Positions 20,990 to 24,651 of a stretch of DNA of 27,302 bases are shown piece after piece (positions within the stretch are counted from its first letter, which is position 1; each line of letters begins with the position of its first letter). The notes under the pieces were generated by a model, which saw only the letters and a program-made list of their open reading frames with translations, did no database searches and was not told the origin of the DNA. Both the position numbers and the translations under genes were made by a program. This DNA is from Pyrobaculum sp. (GTDB taxonomy: Archaea; Thermoproteota; Thermoprotei; Thermoproteales; Thermoproteaceae): NCBI GenBank assembly GCA_022759345.1, contig JAEMPK010000009.1, positions 1-27,302 on the forward strand, in the 5' to 3' direction.

Positions 20990-21880
20990 TTAATAATACC
21001 ATGTGGCGAGATGTAGATGTTCCGGCGGATAACGCCGTAGTGAATGAGCTTTGCAGACGTCTTTGAAGGGGCATGCGTCGCATTTCGGGTTTTCTCGCGT
21101 GCAGATTCTGCGGCCAAAGTTCCATAGGTAGTCGTCTAGCGCGAAGGGGTGTAGATCTGCGAATTTGGCGACTATCCTCCACGCGGTCTTCACAAGCTCT
21201 CTCAGTCTTATATCCTCCTCCCGCGTTGTCTCCACGCCGCTTTCTAGAAAATCGTAATTCAGGTCTACTATCCCCAGTCTATAAGCTATTCGGGACACGT
21301 GGTTGTCGACCGGCACATCTGCCTCCTCTATGTCTTTAAAGTCGGCGAGTCTTCTGCCGTCTAGGAATTTAGCGAGCAGGAGGACTTTCTTCTCCACAGG
21401 GTCTTCATACGCCCTCATCTGTTTAATGGTCTCCTTCAGTTTTTTCAGGGAGTCGCGGGGGATGTTCGCAAATCCGCCGATGCGCAACGCCTTTTTACCC
21501 ACGTCGCGAAGCAACAAGACGCGTGTGTGGAAATCCCAGACTCTCTTGCCGTTGATGCTTAACAAAACGTCTGCCTCGTCAGGCCTCAACTGGGCCAGCT
21601 TATCTGCCTTGAAGAAGCCGCGGCCGTAGGCCAGTCTTCCAAGTCTATAAAGCAAGTCGGCGCCGTGGAAAAACTCCCCCTCGACTACGCCCTCAAAAGG
21701 CTCCCATAGGCTCGTCCTATGGTCTATGGCCGTCATCGCCACGAAGTAGCCTATCTGGTCCTCCAACGGGTCGTCTGGAGGCGGATATAAGCGGGGGTCC
21801 AGATAATTGTCGCGCTTTACGCCCACGGTCTTCAGAACGTTGGCAACCGCCTCAGCCTTGTCTACGTCTATTACCTCCAT
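20990..21880 (-). CDS. HhH-GPD-like protein with endonuclease III-type Fe-S loop
   Basis: A 296-residue protein whose C terminus carries the exact endonuclease III cluster spacing C260-x6-C267-x2-C270-x5-C276. Before it is VPVDNHVSRIAYRLG, matching the catalytic aspartate block (VDTHVxR) of the HhH-GPD DNA glycosylase superfamily (D192). However, I cannot find the LPGVGxKTA hairpin with its catalytic lysine; the corresponding stretch (about 138-175) is only helical and charged. The N-terminal half (DHRTSLWEPFEGVVEGEFFHGADLLYRLG, given here in two blocks at about 53-66 and 67-81) is not typical of endonuclease III. It may be a monofunctional or divergent glycosylase. It heads a four-gene minus-strand operon and shares an A/T promoter element with the divergent gene at 21926. 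Confidence 0.78.
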   Translation of the reverse strand: MEVIDVDKAEAVANVLKTVGVKRDNYLDPRLYPPPDDPLEDQIGYFVAMTAIDHRTSLWEPFEGVVEGEFFHGADLLYRLGRLAYGRGFFKADKLAQLRPDEADVLLSINGKRVWDFHTRVLLLRDVGKKALRIGGFANIPRDSLKKLKETIKQMRAYEDPVEKKVLLLAKFLDGRRLADFKDIEEADVPVDNHVSRIAYRLGIVDLNYDFLESGVETTREEDIRLRELVKTAWRIVAKFADLHPFALDDYLWNFGRRICTRENPKCDACPFKDVCKAHSLRRYPPEHLHLATWYY

Positions 21881-21894
21881 GTCGCCTCTGAAAC

Positions 21895-21909
21895 AAATTT
21901 AACTATTTA
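21895..21909. promoter_or_regulatory. Shared A/T promoter element between divergent genes
   Basis: The string aatttaactatttag lies midway in the 45-base gap between the starts at 21880 (-) and 21926 (+). It is 20-30 bases from both starts, so a single A/T-rich element appears to serve as TATA region in both directions. Confidence 0.4.
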
Positions 21910-21925
21910 GCTGTAACGCCGCCCC

Positions 21926-22306
21926 ATGCGTACGTGTGTGGAACTTAGGGGGAGCATCTCCGTGGCGCATAACCCCTCTTTCTCCCCCAGCTGGGCGCGG
22001 GTCCACGGCCATGACTATATAATCACGGTGGCGATATGTAAAGAAGGGTATGCCGACTTGGTGGTAGACGCTGCAGAGGCCTCTGAAAAGTTAAGAAAAG
22101 TGTTGTCGGAAATGGACGGGAAATATCTAGCCTCTCCGCTGGAGAAGCCGCCTCTGCCGCCTCCTCACGTATACATAGTGCCTTGCGGCTTGCCGGGCCT
22201 AAGTGGGGAGTGTCTAGCCAGGCACATAGCAGAGCTTCTCGGCGCTACGTGGGTACGTGTGTGCGAGAGCGGACTTGCGTCGCCTTGTTTCTACTTTGAA
22301 AAATAA
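21926..22306 (+). CDS. 6-pyruvoyl-tetrahydropterin synthase/QueD-like protein
   Basis: A 126-residue T-fold protein. The three zinc histidines are present: H15 (SVAHNP) and H27, H29 (HGHDY). The strand pair around YADLVVDAAEASEKL matches the GMVVDF block of the family. The C-terminal glutamate that anchors the pterin is probably E114 (VRVCESGL). Two catalytic features are missing: no cysteine lies just before HGH (residue 23 is tryptophan), and the usual LDHxxL histidine block reads MDGKYL. It may not be a normal carboxytetrahydropterin synthase for archaeosine synthesis. The ATG is supported by the shared A/T element. A MoaD-like gene with its own promoter follows 27 bases after the stop. 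Confidence 0.82.
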   Translation: MRTCVELRGSISVAHNPSFSPSWARVHGHDYIITVAICKEGYADLVVDAAEASEKLRKVLSEMDGKYLASPLEKPPLPPPHVYIVPCGLPGLSGECLARHIAELLGATWVRVCESGLASPCFYFEK

Positions 22307-22314
22307 TTAAAAAG
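22303..22314 (+). promoter_or_regulatory. TATA element for MoaD-like gene
   Basis: The string ataattaaaaag is centred about 25 bases before the GTG at 22334, directly over and after the preceding stop codon. Confidence 0.45.
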
Positions 22315-22333
22315 TAAGACAGGCGTAAATTTT

Positions 22334-22654
22334 GTGAAGCTTAGGGTGAAGTTCCTGGCAACGCTTTCAGAGTTGACAGGTGTGTTAAAGACAGAGGTGG
22401 AGGTGCCAGACGGTCTCACTGTGAGAAAGTTAATAGACATATTGACGGAAAGATATGTGAAGCTGAGAGAGGAGTTGTTAGACGAAAGAGGCGACTTAAA
22501 GCCTATGTATAACATCTTGGTCAACGGAAGAGCTATAGAGTGGCTCGGCGGTTTAGAGACGCGGTTGAAAGACGGAGATGAAGTTGTGTTTATTCCGCCA
22601 GCTGCTGGCGGCTACAGGGTTCCCATATTGCGTATTCGCCGCAGCCGTAACTAG
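22334..22654 (+). CDS. MoaD/ThiS-like (SAMP-type) beta-grasp protein with post-GG tail
   Basis: A 106-residue ubiquitin-like beta-grasp protein. The pattern is family-typical: VKFLATLSELTG, VEVPDGLTVRKLIDILTERY, ILVNGRAIEWLGGLETRLKDGDEVVFIPPAAGG. In archaea such proteins carry sulfur as a C-terminal thiocarboxylate for molybdopterin or tRNA thiolation, and may be attached to other proteins. All these uses need a free C-terminal GG. Here GG is at residues 92-93 and is followed by 13 more, basic residues (YRVPILRIRRSRN). The protein must be trimmed by a protease to work in the usual way, or the stop was lost recently. The GTG start has a normal TATA element. The tail lies opposite the displaced end of the converging flavin reductase gene. 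Confidence 0.87.
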   Translation: MKLRVKFLATLSELTGVLKTEVEVPDGLTVRKLIDILTERYVKLREELLDERGDLKPMYNILVNGRAIEWLGGLETRLKDGDEVVFIPPAAGGYRVPILRIRRSRN

Positions 22655-22703
22655 CCGCAACGTGGCACAGAACGTTCACACGATCTCCCATCTTGAGCTC
22701 CCG
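22590..22703 (-). other. Displaced C-terminal frame of the flavin reductase-like gene
   Basis: One frame over from the gene at 22676-23053, the minus strand reads RELKMGDRVNVLCHVAAS and continues for about 20 more residues to TAA at 22590. This looks like the strand VGDRVxxVGEVVAAY that normally ends flavin reductase-like domains. Insertion of one base near 22703 (ggcggg to ggccggg) would join the two frames into CIYG-RELKMGD. Confidence 0.55.
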
Positions 22704-23053
22704 CCGTATATGCACCCCACCACCCGAGAGGCATCTCCCAGAGTTATGCACGGCGCCGCTTTACACCTACTTATCTGGTCCCATCTCTCTAGCTTCTTCT
22801 CGCCAGGTCTCCCAAATATCTCACACGCCCTTATTTCGTCTTTCACTAGGTTTATCGAGAAGCTCTTCTCCTGTCGAATAAGTGTCAGTGTCTTTCGGCT
22901 CTTGTGGAGAAGAATGCTCACAAGCGGCGGCTCGTCGGGAATAACTAAAGGCCACCCCACCACGGCTCCGTGGTCGCCGACTACGACCACTGACACAGTC
23001 GTAGGTAGTGGCGACCTCTCGCAGGTGGCCCCTGACAAAACTGGGTTAAACAA
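22676..23053 (-). CDS. Flavin reductase-like FMN-binding protein, probably frameshifted
   Basis: The open frame encodes 125 residues. TVSVVVVGDHGAVVGWPLVIPDEPPLVSILLHKSRKTLTLIRQEKSFSINLV, seen here as blocks at about 19-30, 31-50 and 51-70, matches the FMN-binding split-barrel domain of flavin reductase-like proteins: substrate loop, PPLV strand, then RKTxxLIRxxxxFxVN. The usual final strand is missing, because the frame stops after GGSSRWEIV. The expected sequence continues one frame over (22590-22703), so a single base deletion near 22703 is likely; a sequencing error is an alternative. The TTG start overlaps the end of fumarase alpha by eight bases, so it is expressed from that transcript. 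Activity would depend on whether the shift is real. Confidence 0.7.
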   Translation of the reverse strand: MFNPVLSGATCERSPLPTTVSVVVVGDHGAVVGWPLVIPDEPPLVSILLHKSRKTLTLIRQEKSFSINLVKDEIRACEIFGRPGEKKLERWDQISRCKAAPCITLGDASRVVGCIYGGSSRWEIV

Positions 23054-23912
23054 ATTCGTATCTCCCGTCTGGGTATACTCTGGCGCCTGCTCTCCGCGTG
23101 GCCCAGCAAGAGAAGACTATTCCTATGGAGAAGGTGGCTGGGTGTCTGTAGGCGTATTCAATGTGGACGTCCAACGCCGTCACTTTGCCGCCAACTCCGT
23201 GCACCCCTATGCCGAGCTTATTTATGGCTTTCAACAGCTCTTGTTCCATCTTGGCGATTTCTGGCTCTGGGTGTCTCGAGCCGACGGGCCTAAGCACGGC
23301 TGCCTTCTTTGCAAGCTTCGCGGCGATGTCCACGGAGGGGCCTACACCTACGCCGACAATTACAGGCGGACATGGCATGGGGCCTGCGTCTATCACTGCT
23401 TCGAGCACTAGGCGGGGTAGCTCCTTCATGGCGACGCCAGGTGGCAGGGTGAAGGCCTTGCTGGGCAGCTCCGTCCCGCCTCCTTTAGGCACGTAGTAGA
23501 ACTCTAGATAGTCGCCGTCGAATAGCTCAATCTCGAACCACGGCGCGCCGACCCCCGTGTTGTCGCCTGGGTTTTTTTCGCTGAAGGGATGCACTGTGTT
23601 CGGCCGTAGGGGTAGTTCTTTCGTTACTTCACGTACAGCTTGTGTTAATATGTCGAAGATTTTGCTCCTGATAGGGAAGCGGTCGCCGAGCTTGATGTAA
23701 AAGTTAGGGAACCCAGTGTCTTGACAGACGGCCGCCTTCTCGGCGGTAGATAACTCGATGTTTTTCAGAATGGCGCCCAGCTGAAGCTTGGCGGGTTCGT
23801 TCTCCTCCACATCTAATGCTCCTTTAAGCGAGGTGGTCACGTCGAAGGCTGGGCCTATGGATGCGCGGGTGATAACCTCTTTAGCCGCCTTACGGATGAC
23901 CTCCTCAAGCAT
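23046..23912 (-). CDS. Class I fumarate hydratase, alpha subunit
   Basis: A 288-residue catalytic subunit of the two-subunit [4Fe-4S] fumarase, which hydrates fumarate to malate in the citric acid cycle. Tartrate dehydratases are close relatives. The three cluster cysteines are visible at C63 (AVCQDTGFP), C181 (MPCPP) and C269 (FSCWATRRA). Other family blocks are NTVHPFSEKNPGDNTG (105-120) and KGGGTE (143-148). The ATG start at 23912 has an A/T element (23934-23941) about 25 bases upstream. The beta subunit is not downstream, as is usual, but is divergent across 108 bases. A flavin reductase-like gene is coupled to its 3' end. Confidence 0.94.
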   Translation of the reverse strand: MLEEVIRKAAKEVITRASIGPAFDVTTSLKGALDVEENEPAKLQLGAILKNIELSTAEKAAVCQDTGFPNFYIKLGDRFPIRSKIFDILTQAVREVTKELPLRPNTVHPFSEKNPGDNTGVGAPWFEIELFDGDYLEFYYVPKGGGTELPSKAFTLPPGVAMKELPRLVLEAVIDAGPMPCPPVIVGVGVGPSVDIAAKLAKKAAVLRPVGSRHPEPEIAKMEQELLKAINKLGIGVHGVGGKVTALDVHIEYAYRHPATFSIGIVFSCWATRRAGARVYPDGRYEFV

Positions 23913-23920
23913 TATATATC

Positions 23921-23933
23921 TAGTCGAGGGTCA
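23921..23933 (+). repeat. Promoter direct repeat, copy 1
   Basis: TAGTCGAGGGTCA matches TAGTCGGGTGTCA at 23979-23991 in 11 of 13 positions. This copy lies between the alpha-subunit TATA element and its start codon, where a bound protein would block initiation. Confidence 0.4.
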
Positions 23934-23941
23934 TTAAAATA
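23934..23941 (-). promoter_or_regulatory. TATA element for fumarase alpha
   Basis: Minus-strand tattttaa is centred about 25 bases before the ATG of the alpha subunit, giving a leaderless arrangement. Confidence 0.45.
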
Positions 23942-23978
23942 TATTCTTTATACTCTTGGCTCAAAAAGCTCACGTATT

Positions 23979-23991
23979 TAGTCGGGTGTCA
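23979..23991 (+). repeat. Promoter direct repeat, copy 2
   Basis: TAGTCGGGTGTCA, 11 of 13 identical to 23921-23933, sits just upstream of the beta-subunit TATA box at the position where TFB contacts DNA. Confidence 0.4.
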
Positions 23992-24002
23992 AATTTTTAA
24001 AT
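23991..24002 (+). promoter_or_regulatory. TATA element for fumarase beta
   Basis: The string aaatttttaaat is centred about 24 bases before the ATG at 24021. Confidence 0.5.
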
Positions 24003-24020
24003 GTAAATACGTGCATATCT

Positions 24021-24626
24021 ATGCCTGTATATCGCCTAAAGACTCCTCTTTCCACAGAGGAGGTGGCAAAACTGCGTGTGGGGGATACAGTTTATGTAAG
24101 CGGCGTCGTAGTGGCGGCGCGGGATTCTGCGCACAAGAGAATGCTTGAATACATAGAGCGGGGTGAGAAGCTTCCGGTGGATCTGAGAGGTGGTGTGATA
24201 TACCACGTGGGGCCCGTGGTGAGGAGGACCGAGAGGGGGTGGGAGGTGATAAGCGCAGGCCCGACTACGTCGGCTAGGATGGAGGCCTTTGAGGCAGATG
24301 TAATAGAGAAGTTGGGGGTTAAGCTCGTGGTGGGGAAGGGCGGCATGGGTAAGAGGACTGCGGAGGCGATGAAAAAACATGTGGCTGCCTACGCCATATT
24401 TACAGGCGGCGCGGGCGTTTTAGCCGCAAAGGCGATTAAACGCGTTGTAGACGTGCACTGGCTAGACCTGGGGATGGCTGAGGCCATGTGGGTGTTTGAG
24501 GTGGAAGACTTTGGGCCGCTGACTGTAATGATCGACTCGACTGGGAGGAATTACTACGATGAGCTACGTGACGAGGCCAGGAGGAAGGTTGCAGAGATCT
24601 TGAAGACTATCGACTGGCCTCATTGA
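24021..24626 (+). CDS. Class I fumarate hydratase, beta subunit
   Basis: A 201-residue subunit equivalent to the C-terminal domain of one-chain class I fumarases. Family blocks are clear: LRVGDTVYVSGVVVAARDSAHKR (19-41, in two runs), LRGGVIYHVGPVV (55-67), SAGPTTSARM (77-86), GKGGMGKRTAEAM, then HWLDLGMAEAMW and EDFGPLTVMIDSTG. Together with the alpha subunit it forms the active site. It starts at ATG 24021 under its own promoter, divergent from alpha, so balanced expression requires coordination through the 108-base region between them. That region contains an inverted repeat and a direct repeat. The Lhr-type helicase gene follows 25 bases downstream. Confidence 0.94.
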   Translation: MPVYRLKTPLSTEEVAKLRVGDTVYVSGVVVAARDSAHKRMLEYIERGEKLPVDLRGGVIYHVGPVVRRTERGWEVISAGPTTSARMEAFEADVIEKLGVKLVVGKGGMGKRTAEAMKKHVAAYAIFTGGAGVLAAKAIKRVVDVHWLDLGMAEAMWVFEVEDFGPLTVMIDSTGRNYYDELRDEARRKVAEILKTIDWPH

Positions 24627-24634
24627 TATATTAA
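24624..24634 (+). promoter_or_regulatory. TATA element for Lhr-type helicase gene
   Basis: The string tgatatattaa spans the fumarase beta stop and is centred about 23 bases before the GTG at 24652. Confidence 0.45.
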
Positions 24635-24651
24635 CGCAAAGTTTTACCGTC

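Larger units (their letters stand above)
23971..24013. repeat. Perfect 10-base inverted repeat flanking the fumarase beta TATA box
   Basis: CACGTATTTA (23971-23980) and TAAATACGTG (24004-24013) are exact reverse complements separated by 23 bases. They bracket the TATA element at 23991-24002. The right arm lies between the TATA box and the start codon at 24021. It could be a pair of operator half-sites for a regulator of the fumarase genes. Confidence 0.5.

Noticed and set aside
20971..21117. Upstream extension of the DUF711-like frame by 49 codons
   Set aside because: It overlaps the well-supported C terminus with the Fe-S cysteines of the HhH gene and has no plausible fold.
22578..23411. 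277-codon plus-strand frame across the flavin reductase and fumarase alpha genes
   Set aside because: Its translation is low in recognisable structure and runs antisense to a clear fumarase subunit, so it is shadow.
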